Positions 7,162-12,452 of a DNA stretch of 12,452 nt are shown piece after piece. The notes beneath the pieces were generated by a model, which saw only the letters and a program-made list of their open reading frames with translations, ran no database searches and was not told the DNA's origin. How positions within the stretch are numbered: position 1 is the first letter of the stretch; every line of letters begins with the position of its first letter. Source of the DNA: DATFWC01 sp045801465 (lineage in GTDB: Bacteria; Pseudomonadota; Alphaproteobacteria; Rhizobiales; Xanthobacteraceae); assembly GCA_045801465.1 (NCBI GenBank), contig JBJMSU010000217.1:1-12452 (forward strand), read 5' to 3'. The translations under genes were made by a program, and so were the position numbers.

Positions 7162-8137
7162 GAATCGCCGACGCTTCGTTGCCTGCAGTTCGATTGCCGC
7201 AGCGGCATCGCTCGTCGCTGTCGCGACGGGTTCCGCCGAGACCTACCCGTCGCGGCGGATCACGTTGGTGGTGCCCTACACGGCGGGGAGCGGATTTGAC
7301 ACCACGGCGCGCATGATCGGGCAAAAATTCTCCGAGCGCTCCGGCCAGCCGGTGGTCGTCGACAACAAGCCGGGCGCGAGCGGCGCCCTCGGCGCGGAAG
7401 TCGTCGCCACCGCTCCGCCCGACGGGTACACGCTGTTGCTGACCGGAACGCCGCTCACCGTCTCGGCGAGCTTGAGCAAGACGTTCCGTGTCAATCCGGT
7501 GACCGACCTCACGCCGCTCGGCAATGTTGCGACCAGCGGTCTGGCCCTGGTGGTCACGCAGTCCTTCCCGGCAACGTCGCTCGAGGAACTGCTCGCTCTC
7601 GTGCGCGCGCGGCCGGGTCAGTTCAACTATTCGAGCCCCGGCAGCGGAACGCTGCAGCATGTGGGCATGGAGTTGTTCAAGCTGCAGCTCGGATTGGACG
7701 TCGTGCACGTCCCGTACCGCGGCGCCGCCAGCGCCTTGACGGATCTGCTCACGGGCCAGGTTCAGTTCACGTTCCTGCCGGTGCATTCCGCGCGCCCGCA
7801 CGTGCAAAGCGGCAAGCTGCGCATGCTGGCGGTCGCCGGATCGAAGCGCTCGATCTTCGCGCCCGAGGTGGCGAGCTTGGCGGAGCTCGGTTACCCGAGC
7901 ATCGATTTCGAGCTTTGGTACGGTCTGTTCGGCCCCGCCAATCTCGCGCCACCTGCGGTTCAGCTCTGGGAGCAGGAGCTCGCCGCCATCGCCGCCATGC
8001 CGGATGTGAAGGAAAGCCTGGAACGGCAAGGGATGGCGCCGGCTTACTGGGACGCGCAAACCACGGGCGCGCGCGTCAGGGCGGAGGTCGCCCGCTGGCG
8101 CGAGGTGGTGGACAAGGCGGGCATCAAGCCGGAATGA
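7160..8137 (+). CDS. TctC/Bug-family tripartite tricarboxylate transporter substrate-binding protein (1)
   Basis: This is a 325-aa periplasmic binding protein. An N-terminal export signal (about 1-26, NRRRFVACSSIAAAASLVAVATGSA, with a twin-arginine-like RRRF) precedes the mature start ETYPSRRITLVVPYTAGSGFDTTAR, the Bug-family opening with its carboxylate-binding loop. Further hallmarks are DNKPGASGALGAEVVATAPPDGYTLLL, FNYSSPGSGTLQHVGMELFKL, HVPYRGAASALTDLLTGQV and the terminal AGIKPE. These receptors bind small carboxylates or similar anions for TctAB permeases, or act as sensors; the ligand is unknown here. ATG 7160 is the only sensible start and has AGATAGG a few bases upstream. It overlaps the prmA start codon on the other strand, so the promoter must lie inside prmA. 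It heads the run 7160-10758 and is followed by a 43-nt gap. Confidence 0.95.
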   Translation: MNRRRFVACSSIAAAASLVAVATGSAETYPSRRITLVVPYTAGSGFDTTARMIGQKFSERSGQPVVVDNKPGASGALGAEVVATAPPDGYTLLLTGTPLTVSASLSKTFRVNPVTDLTPLGNVATSGLALVVTQSFPATSLEELLALVRARPGQFNYSSPGSGTLQHVGMELFKLQLGLDVVHVPYRGAASALTDLLTGQVQFTFLPVHSARPHVQSGKLRMLAVAGSKRSIFAPEVASLAELGYPSIDFELWYGLFGPANLAPPAVQLWEQELAAIAAMPDVKESLERQGMAPAYWDAQTTGARVRAEVARWREVVDKAGIKPE

Positions 8138-8180
8138 TAGCGAGGCAGTGCGGTATGAGCTTTGCGGTGAGGATCGCAGC

Positions 8181-9152
8181 ATGAGAATGACGAGACGCGC
8201 GATGGTTCAGTTCGCGGCCTCGCTGGCGGCGGCGCCGGCGCTGCCGCTATCGGCCGAAGACTGGCCGTCGCGCCCGATCAAGATCCTGGTGGGGACCGCC
8301 GCCGGCGGCAGTCCGGACATCATCAGCCGGGTGCTCGGTGACAAGCTTGGCGAACGCCTCGGCCAGTCCTTCGTCATCGAGAACAATTCGCAAGGGGCCG
8401 GTGCGGTGGCCCAGCAGGTCGTCGCCAAGTCGGCGCCCGATGGCTACACCATGATCATGCTCACCGCCGGCTACCCGCCGCAGATGGTGCTGCGCAAGAA
8501 CACCCCGTTCGATCCGCTCGACGGCTTCGCCTTCGTGACCCTCGTGTGCGGCTATCCGATGGTCTATGCGGTGCGGCCGGATTCGCCGATCACATCCTTC
8601 AAGGATCTGTTGGCGCAGGCGAAGGCCGATCGCGCCCGCATCACCTATACGATCAACGCCCTCGGCTCGATTTATCACGTGCTCACCAAATGGATCGAGT
8701 TGGAAGCCGGCATCGAGTTGACGCCGATCCCCTATCGCGGAACGGCGGCCGCTGTCAGCGACGTGCTGGCCGGGCGGGTGGACCTCATGGTGGATGCCGC
8801 CACCTCGGCGTTCCCGCGCATTCAGAGCGGACAGTTGCGCCTGCTGGCGCTGTCGTCGCCGCAGCATTACCCGTTGATGCCGAATGCGCCGATCATCGCC
8901 GAGACGCTACCCAACATCTCCTTCATGTCGTGGCTCGGTCTCGCCATGGCGGCGGGAACCCCGGGCGCGATCGTCGATCGCCTGAACCACGAGGTGCGGC
9001 GCGCGCTGACGCTTCCCGACGTGCAGCAGCGGCTGCTGGAAGGCGGCAACATCGCGACACCGTCGACACCGGAGGAGATGCGCCAGAAAGTGGCGGCCGA
9101 GATGACGCGCTGGCGCCAAGTCATCGACGCGAGCGGGATCAAGACAGAGTGA
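8181..9152 (+). CDS. TctC/Bug-family substrate-binding protein (2)
   Basis: This 323-aa periplasmic receptor belongs to the same family as its neighbours but is clearly divergent in sequence. The signal peptide (about 1-25, RMTRRAMVQFAASLAAAPALPLSA, possibly Tat-type with RR) is followed by EDWPSRPIKILVGTAAGGSPDIISR. Later come SAPDGYTMIML, PYRGTAAAVSDVLAGRVDLMVD, QSGQLRLLALSS and the C-terminal SGIKTE. ATG 8181 is chosen over an in-frame ATG at 8148 because GTGAGGA (8167-8173) sits 7 nt before it and the signal peptide starts there. The TGA stop overlaps the GTG start of the NTF2-like gene (GTGA), so the two are translationally coupled. The ligand is unknown; a small organic anion is the family expectation. 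Confidence 0.94.
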   Translation: MRMTRRAMVQFAASLAAAPALPLSAEDWPSRPIKILVGTAAGGSPDIISRVLGDKLGERLGQSFVIENNSQGAGAVAQQVVAKSAPDGYTMIMLTAGYPPQMVLRKNTPFDPLDGFAFVTLVCGYPMVYAVRPDSPITSFKDLLAQAKADRARITYTINALGSIYHVLTKWIELEAGIELTPIPYRGTAAAVSDVLAGRVDLMVDAATSAFPRIQSGQLRLLALSSPQHYPLMPNAPIIAETLPNISFMSWLGLAMAAGTPGAIVDRLNHEVRRALTLPDVQQRLLEGGNIATPSTPEEMRQKVAAEMTRWRQVIDASGIKTE

Positions 9153-9739
9153 CTCTCGCGGAGAAATACGCCTGCGCCGAACTGATCCAGGCCTGGGGGC
9201 TTTATCGCGATCAGGGGCGGTGGGCGGAGCTTTCCGCCACGTTCGCGCCGGAGGGCGAGATTGCCGTCTCCTGGTTTCGCGGGCCCTTCGGCGCGTTCGT
9301 CGAGCAGTGCCGGCAGAGTTTTGCCGCCGGCAATCGCTCGAAGCATCTGATCTGGCCGTCGACCGTGCGTCTCGCCGACAGCCGCGCGGCTGCCGAGACC
9401 AATGTCGCCATCCTGGTGCGCCAGACAATCGACGGCATCCCGGTCGATCTGACGTCGTATGCGCGATTTGTCGACCGGCTGGAGCGTCGCGACCGGTGGA
9501 TGATCGTCGAGCGTGCGGCGGTCTACGAGCAGGATCGGCTCGATCCGGTGCAGCCGTCCGAAGCCTTCAATAAGATGATGAGAACGGCGGACCTGGCTCG
9601 CTTTCCCGCCGCCTACCGCCATATGGCGTTTCGCGTGCTGGCGGCCGGCCGCGCGCTCGCGTCGCCGATCCACCACGACGGCTCGCCCGCGACGGACGCG
9701 CTCTACGCCCGCTACGATGCCTGGCTCGCCGGCAGGTAA
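9149..9739 (+). CDS. NTF2/SnoaL-like protein
   Basis: The 196-aa product begins at GTG 9149, inside the stop codon of the preceding binding protein (4-nt overlap). The N-terminal helices (LAEKYACAELIQAWGLYRDQGRWAELSATFAPEGEIAVSW) followed by alternating strands (HLIWPSTVRL, AETNVAILVRQTIDGIPVDLTSYARFVDRLERR, WMIVERAAVYEQDRLDP) match the cone-shaped NTF2-like fold, SnoaL_4 type. That group includes polyketide cyclases, scytalone-dehydratase-like and ring-hydroxylating dioxygenase small-subunit-like proteins. The last 60 residues form an extra, mostly helical tail. No signal peptide is seen, so it is probably cytosolic. Coupling to an uptake receptor suggests it may act on the imported compound, but the reaction cannot be named. 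GTG is inferred from the overlap; no strong ribosome-binding site is present. Confidence 0.85.
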   Translation: MTLAEKYACAELIQAWGLYRDQGRWAELSATFAPEGEIAVSWFRGPFGAFVEQCRQSFAAGNRSKHLIWPSTVRLADSRAAAETNVAILVRQTIDGIPVDLTSYARFVDRLERRDRWMIVERAAVYEQDRLDPVQPSEAFNKMMRTADLARFPAAYRHMAFRVLAAGRALASPIHHDGSPATDALYARYDAWLAGR

Positions 9740-9762
9740 TTTGCTCTGGAGGGGAAGACGTC

Positions 9763-10758
9763 ATGCTCTCGATGCCAATGTGCGGCGTGCGACGCAAAGT
9801 GAAACGAGTGCTCGCAGCATCGGCCGTTGCGCTCGCGTGCGCCTCGACCGGCGTGCAGGCCGCGTACCCGGAGCGGCCGATCACCTTCATCGTGCCGTTC
9901 GCGGCGGGCGGGCCGACCGACATCATCGCCCGCATTCTCGCCACCGCATTGTCGCTGTCGATCGGGCAGAACGTCATCGTTGACAATCGCGGCGGCGCCG
10001 CCGGCAATATCGGGATGGGGATCGCGGCGCGCGCCACGCCCGACGGCTATACGTTCCTGCTCACGTCGACCGCCATCGCCGTCAACCCGGCGCTGTTCAG
10101 GAATCTGCCGTACGACCCGTTCAAGGACTTCGTTCCCGTCACCGAGCTGGTCAACGCGCCCAATGTCGTCTTCGTGCGCACCGACTCCGACATCAAGACG
10201 CTCGCCGATCTGATCGCGCAGGCCAAGGCCAATCCCGACAAGTTCAACTATGCTTCGCCGGGCGCCGGCACCAAGTCGCACCTCACCGGCGAACTGCTCA
10301 AGCTGCGCGCCGGCATCAACATGGTGCACGTGCCCTTCCGTGGCGGCGGGCCGGCCACGCAGGCGGTGCTGGCGGGCACCACCCAGGTCGGCTCGGTCGC
10401 GCTGGCGCCGGTGGAACCGCTGATCAAGGAAGGGCAGCTCAGGGCGCTCGCCGTCACCGGCGCCGAACGGTGGTTCTCGTTGCCGGAGATTCCCACGATG
10501 GTCGAGCAGGGCTTTCCGGGGTTCGTCTCCGACACGTTCAATGCGCTGTTCGCGCCCGTCGGCACGCCGCCCGAGATGGTTACATTCATGATGAAGGAAA
10601 GCCGGGCGGCGATGCAGCGACCGGAGGCGCGCGACGCGGCGCGCAAGTCCGGATTCGAGATCGTCGCCGGGACGCCCGATGAGCTGGCCGCACGCCTTGC
10701 CACTGAGATTCCGATGGTCAAGGACTTGGTGGCCCGGACCGGCATCAAGCCGGAGTGA
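9763..10758 (+). CDS. TctC/Bug-family substrate-binding protein (3)
   Basis: This is the third periplasmic receptor of the cluster, 331 aa. The ribosome-binding site GGAGGGG (9748-9754) lies 8 nt before ATG 9763, the best in the cluster. The signal peptide covers about 1-34 (RRKVKRVLAASAVALACAS, cleavage near VQA-AYPERP). The mature protein shows the full family set: YPERPITFIVPFAAGGPTD, VIVDNRGGAAGNIGMGIAARATPDGYTFLL, LPYDPFKDFVPVTEL, FNYASPGAGTKSHLTGELLK, VHVPFRGGGPATQAVLAGT, SLPEIPTMVEQGFPGF and the terminal TGIKPE. It is closer to the canonical Bug consensus than the other two. It begins 23 nt after the NTF2-like gene, so it is probably in the same operon. No TctA or TctB membrane gene follows, so a permease encoded elsewhere must serve it if it works in transport. 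Confidence 0.96.
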   Translation: MLSMPMCGVRRKVKRVLAASAVALACASTGVQAAYPERPITFIVPFAAGGPTDIIARILATALSLSIGQNVIVDNRGGAAGNIGMGIAARATPDGYTFLLTSTAIAVNPALFRNLPYDPFKDFVPVTELVNAPNVVFVRTDSDIKTLADLIAQAKANPDKFNYASPGAGTKSHLTGELLKLRAGINMVHVPFRGGGPATQAVLAGTTQVGSVALAPVEPLIKEGQLRALAVTGAERWFSLPEIPTMVEQGFPGFVSDTFNALFAPVGTPPEMVTFMMKESRAAMQRPEARDAARKSGFEIVAGTPDELAARLATEIPMVKDLVARTGIKPE

Positions 10759-10781
10759 CGCGGTGCACCCGAGGTGCCGCG
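10759..10781 (+). terminator. Possible hairpin terminator after the third tctC-like gene
   Basis: CGCGG (10759-10763) pairs with CCGCG (10777-10781) and CACC (10766-10769) with GGTG (10773-10776). This leaves a 2-nt bulge and a CGA loop, immediately after the stop codon. No T tract follows, so intrinsic termination would be weak. The location fits the end of the operon. The rest of 10782-10892 holds only a short palindrome (TGGGAT at 10806-10811 with ATCCCA at 10818-10823) and no gene that I can see. Confidence 0.35.
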
Positions 10782-10892
10782 TCGACTGCTGAACTTGCAC
10801 GGTTATGGGATGCGACGATCCCAGGGCAAGAGCTCGGGATGCCCCGAAAGTTCAGTCGCCAAACTCGCGGCCTGCTCTAAGCCTACGCCTGT

Positions 10893-11072
10893 TCAGGCGA
10901 GGGCTGGCGCCTTCAGGGTTGGCAGCCGAGCGGTGCTCCGCTGTCCATCGGCTTTGTTGCGGAGTTCGTCCGCCAAGAGCCGCATTCGCTCTGCAGCGCC
11001 CAGGTCGAAGCAGTCGCGCGAAATCGCATCACAGCGCTTTGCAAACTCGCGCATGAACTCGGGATCGGCCAT
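10893..11072 (-). CDS. Small hypothetical protein of 59 aa
   Basis: This short gene begins MADPEFMREFAKRCDAISRD and continues as CFDLGAAERMRLLADELR, ending with NKADGQRSTARLPTLKAPALA and a TGA at 10893-10895. GGGGGTG lies 5 nt before ATG 11072 on the minus strand, a good ribosome-binding site. The body (about 4-42) is a predicted amphipathic helical hairpin with two cysteines (C14, C21). The tail is basic and proline-containing. I recall similar small 'EFMR.FA.RCDA' proteins in Bradyrhizobium-like genomes, all of unknown function. It stands alone, convergent with the TctC cluster. Function is unknown. Confidence 0.6.
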   Translation of the reverse strand: MADPEFMREFAKRCDAISRDCFDLGAAERMRLLADELRNKADGQRSTARLPTLKAPALA

Positions 11073-11619
11073 ACGTCACCCCCGATTGGCCAAGCTGGCA
11101 GTACAGACATCCAGTGTGGCTCTTTTGCGGGCGTCAGCGTTCCAAAATGAGGCGTTTTCGCAGCCAGCGTGGGGATCGCGACCAAACACCACCGCATGAG
11201 CCGGAACGCAGAGCGCGAGGCAGCGTGGCTCGGTGGCTGGGACGGGCGATTCCGCCTCCTGCTACGCGCCGGTCGGTGCCCCCCCGGATCGACCAACCCC
11301 GAAGCTGGCCGGCGCACTCGCGATACCGGCCGGAGTCGACGCGTTCCGGCGTATGGAGTGTTGCGCGCCTTGAACCGGCCCGGTTGAGATCGAACGCGGG
11401 GATCAAGCCTATGTCCAGTCAAGGGAAAGCTCTTGCGATTGCCTGACTTCGGACCAGCTCTACGGCCCACGTTGGAACCGACGAGGACAGGCACTGCCAC
11501 CAATTAACCATGCGCGGTGAAATGGCGGTCGCGCATGCATCCATAACGGCTCCTTAACTCGCGCGGCGGAAAACTTGCCTCATCGGCAACCAGTTCACAA
11601 CCAAGTGGAGGATACGCCG
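11073..11619. other. 547-nt region without a supportable gene
   Basis: Open frames on both strands here give Arg/Pro/Ser-rich translations with no family resemblance, no signal peptide and no good ribosome-binding site. I saw no tRNA, no rRNA and no complete mobile element. The stretch could be decayed coding sequence or regulatory DNA for the lipoprotein gene at 11620. The only notable local structures are an 8-bp inverted repeat at 11509-11537 and a small TTGCC/GGCAA hairpin at 11575-11589. Confidence 0.5.
11509..11537. promoter_or_regulatory. 8-bp perfect inverted repeat upstream of the lipoprotein gene
   Basis: CATGCGCG (11509-11516) and CGCGCATG (11530-11537) form perfect 8-bp arms separated by 13 nt, centred about 97 nt before the TTG start at 11620. 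The arm spacing (21 nt centre to centre, two helical turns) would suit a dimeric DNA-binding protein, but a chance palindrome in GC-rich DNA is also plausible. No convincing -35/-10 pair could be fixed nearby. Confidence 0.3.
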
Positions 11620-12276
11620 TTGAAAGGTCTCTACGCACTCGCATTTGTCTTGTCGTCGTTTGCGGCCTGCGCGCAGACCCCAGGTACCCCGACGATGCTG
11701 CTATTCGATTTCGACGACTACTTCGGCGAGATCACGGAAATGAGCACGCTCTCTCCTCCCATCATCGCACCGACGGACGGGAAATCCGGTGAAGCCGCCC
11801 ATGAGACGAACGACATCGCGGCTGGCGGACCGAACAATGCAGCAGATGCCCCCGTGGGGACGATTCAGCCCAGCGACGAACACGCATCCGTCCAATCCGC
11901 GATCTGGTGGGATGACAAGCTGGTCTTCGAGGACACGGCCGAGCCGGGCACGGTGCCTGCCCGGATCGTCGCCCCTGAACAAACGATCGAGAAGTTCGGC
12001 GGAGCCTCCGATAAAACCGACGATATCGCAATTGCCCGGTCGAGCGACGCAGCAGATGTCCGAGACGGACCCTTTGGGCACAGCGACGAAACAGCGACCG
12101 CGGAACATTCGACCGTGAGTGACAACACACCGAAGCTCGAAGAGACGCCGGATGTCCCCGTCGGCGCGGTCGAGCCCAGTCACGCAAGGACGACGACAGC
12201 ATGGAGCCCTGGTGAGTACAATCTGACGGTCGGTGAGGCGACCGGGCAAAGCGAGGGGCTCCCTCAGGCCTTCTGA
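11620..12276 (+). CDS. Predicted secreted lipoprotein with internal repeat, unknown family
   Basis: The start is TTG 11620, chosen because GTGGAGG (11605-11611) lies 8 nt upstream and the frame then begins with a short signal peptide: MKGLYALAFVLSSFAACAQ. C17 is the only cysteine in the 218 residues and sits in a lipobox-like FAAC, so lipid anchoring is likely, although F at -3 is not ideal; cleavage after Ala is the alternative. The mature part is acidic, rich in Asp, Glu, Thr and Ala, and probably largely disordered. Residues 57-92 and 127-162 align without gaps (spacing 70; shared pattern G.A...T.DIA....AAD...G....SDE.A), and a further partial copy (D.PVG..(Q/E)PS) lies at 178-188. I do not recognise the family. 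A long frame opposite it is rejected because it lacks these start signals. It is monocistronic as far as visible, with a strong inverted repeat 23 nt after the stop. Confidence 0.7.
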   Translation: MKGLYALAFVLSSFAACAQTPGTPTMLLFDFDDYFGEITEMSTLSPPIIAPTDGKSGEAAHETNDIAAGGPNNAADAPVGTIQPSDEHASVQSAIWWDDKLVFEDTAEPGTVPARIVAPEQTIEKFGGASDKTDDIAIARSSDAADVRDGPFGHSDETATAEHSTVSDNTPKLEETPDVPVGAVEPSHARTTTAWSPGEYNLTVGEATGQSEGLPQAF

Positions 12277-12452
12277 GTCGTCCTTCGCCAAGATCCGAAG
12301 ATCCACATGCAGGGCCAGGGTTATCTGGCGCTGCATTGTGATCTTTCAGGACATGGGCGCGCGGCCGGTGTGACGTTTCATTGCGACGATCACCATGGCG
12401 CCAGCGTGCGCCGCGAGGACGCAGGACCAGCGGCCCCACCGGATGCAAACCT
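12277..12452 (+). other. Stop-free frame continuing in phase after the lipoprotein stop
   Basis: From the TGA at 12274-12276 to the window edge the same reading frame has no further stop (59 codons: VVLRQDPKIHMQGQGYLALH, then CDLSGHGRAAGVTFHCDDHH and on). An ATG lies at 12307, but no ribosome-binding site precedes it and it sits inside the inverted repeat. It may be chance, the start of a gene running out of the window, or the remnant of a longer lipoprotein C-terminus. There is no family match from memory. Confidence 0.2.
12299..12344. repeat. Imperfect 20-bp inverted repeat (terminator-like hairpin)
   Basis: The left arm 12299-12318 and right arm 12325-12344 pair at 16 of 20 positions around a 6-nt GGTTAT loop. 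The inner 12 bp (ATGCAGGGCCAG against CTGGCGCTGCAT) has one mismatch. It begins 23 nt after the lipoprotein stop and is followed by only a short TT, so it may be a weak or Rho-assisted terminator, an RNA-stabilising 3' hairpin, or a REP-like element. Confidence 0.55.

Noticed and set aside
8148..8180. Earlier ATG for the second tctC-like gene
   Set aside because: It would place 11 polar residues before the signal peptide, and the ribosome-binding site fits ATG 8181.
6041..8182. Minus-strand open frame continuing upstream of the aminopeptidase, giving a 1325-aa protein
   Set aside because: Only 4205-6040 resembles a protein family. The upstream part is Arg/Gly-rich and lies antisense to the first tctC-like gene and in another frame of prmA. 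The long frame is a GC-rich artefact.
9712..10800. 362-aa minus-strand open frame
   Set aside because: Antisense to the third tctC-like gene, which has a strong ribosome-binding site, signal peptide and family motifs.
11360..11460. Possible tRNA-like or tmRNA-like stretch
   Set aside because: No cloverleaf, T-loop consensus or CCA end could be drawn.
10913..11503. 196-aa minus-strand open frame
   Set aside because: It overlaps the better-supported 59-codon gene in another frame; its translation is Arg/Pro/Ser-rich and resembles no family.
11701..12336. 211-aa minus-strand open frame
   Set aside because: Its internal repeats mirror those of the plus-strand lipoprotein. The plus strand alone has a Shine-Dalgarno and signal peptide.

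Overview
The window is GC-rich DNA with tightly packed genes. It most likely comes from an alphaproteobacterium of the order Hyphomicrobiales (Bradyrhizobium/Xanthobacteraceae-like). This is inferred from the recN-ligA pair, a LigA zinc site with a C-P-C start followed by a GEFACPYQ-type segment, several Bug/TctC-type binding proteins, and a GC-rich palindromic repeat whose peptide (PPLKGEGAERSEAGG) I recall as widespread in that group. Species cannot be assigned.

Layout. (1) 1-2249, plus strand: the last codons of recN, then a complete NAD+-dependent DNA ligase gene, ligA. (2) 2258-7161, minus strand, read right to left: prmA (ribosomal protein L11 methyltransferase carrying an in-frame palindromic element), a three-domain Xaa-Pro aminopeptidase, a Bcr/CflA-type MFS exporter, and a MntA/HepT-type (MNT/HEPN) toxin-antitoxin pair. 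The nucleotidyltransferase antitoxin is intact, but the HEPN toxin gene carries two apparent 1-nt deletions. (3) 7160-10758, plus strand: an orphan cluster of three different TctC/Bug periplasmic solute-binding proteins, with an NTF2/SnoaL-like gene overlapping the second by 4 nt. No TctA/TctB membrane subunits are present. The first of these genes and prmA diverge with start codons that share two bases. (4) 10759-12452: a gene-poor stretch with a short 59-codon minus-strand gene (10893-11072), about 550 nt with no gene I can defend, a TTG-initiated predicted lipoprotein with an internal repeat of 70-residue spacing, and a strong imperfect inverted repeat after its stop codon.

How the genes relate. 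RecN and LigA both serve DNA repair and replication. PrmA and the aminopeptidase are housekeeping enzymes for translation-apparatus modification and peptide turnover. The exporter and toxin-antitoxin pair look like accessory cargo. The TctC cluster suggests uptake or sensing of small organic anions, with the membrane subunits encoded elsewhere. I found no CRISPR array, tRNA, rRNA, complete insertion sequence or phage gene. The most notable items are the broken HEPN toxin beside an intact antitoxin, the palindromic element translated inside PrmA, and an A8 slippery tract in the canonical -1 phase inside ligA. No clearly new multi-gene system is visible.
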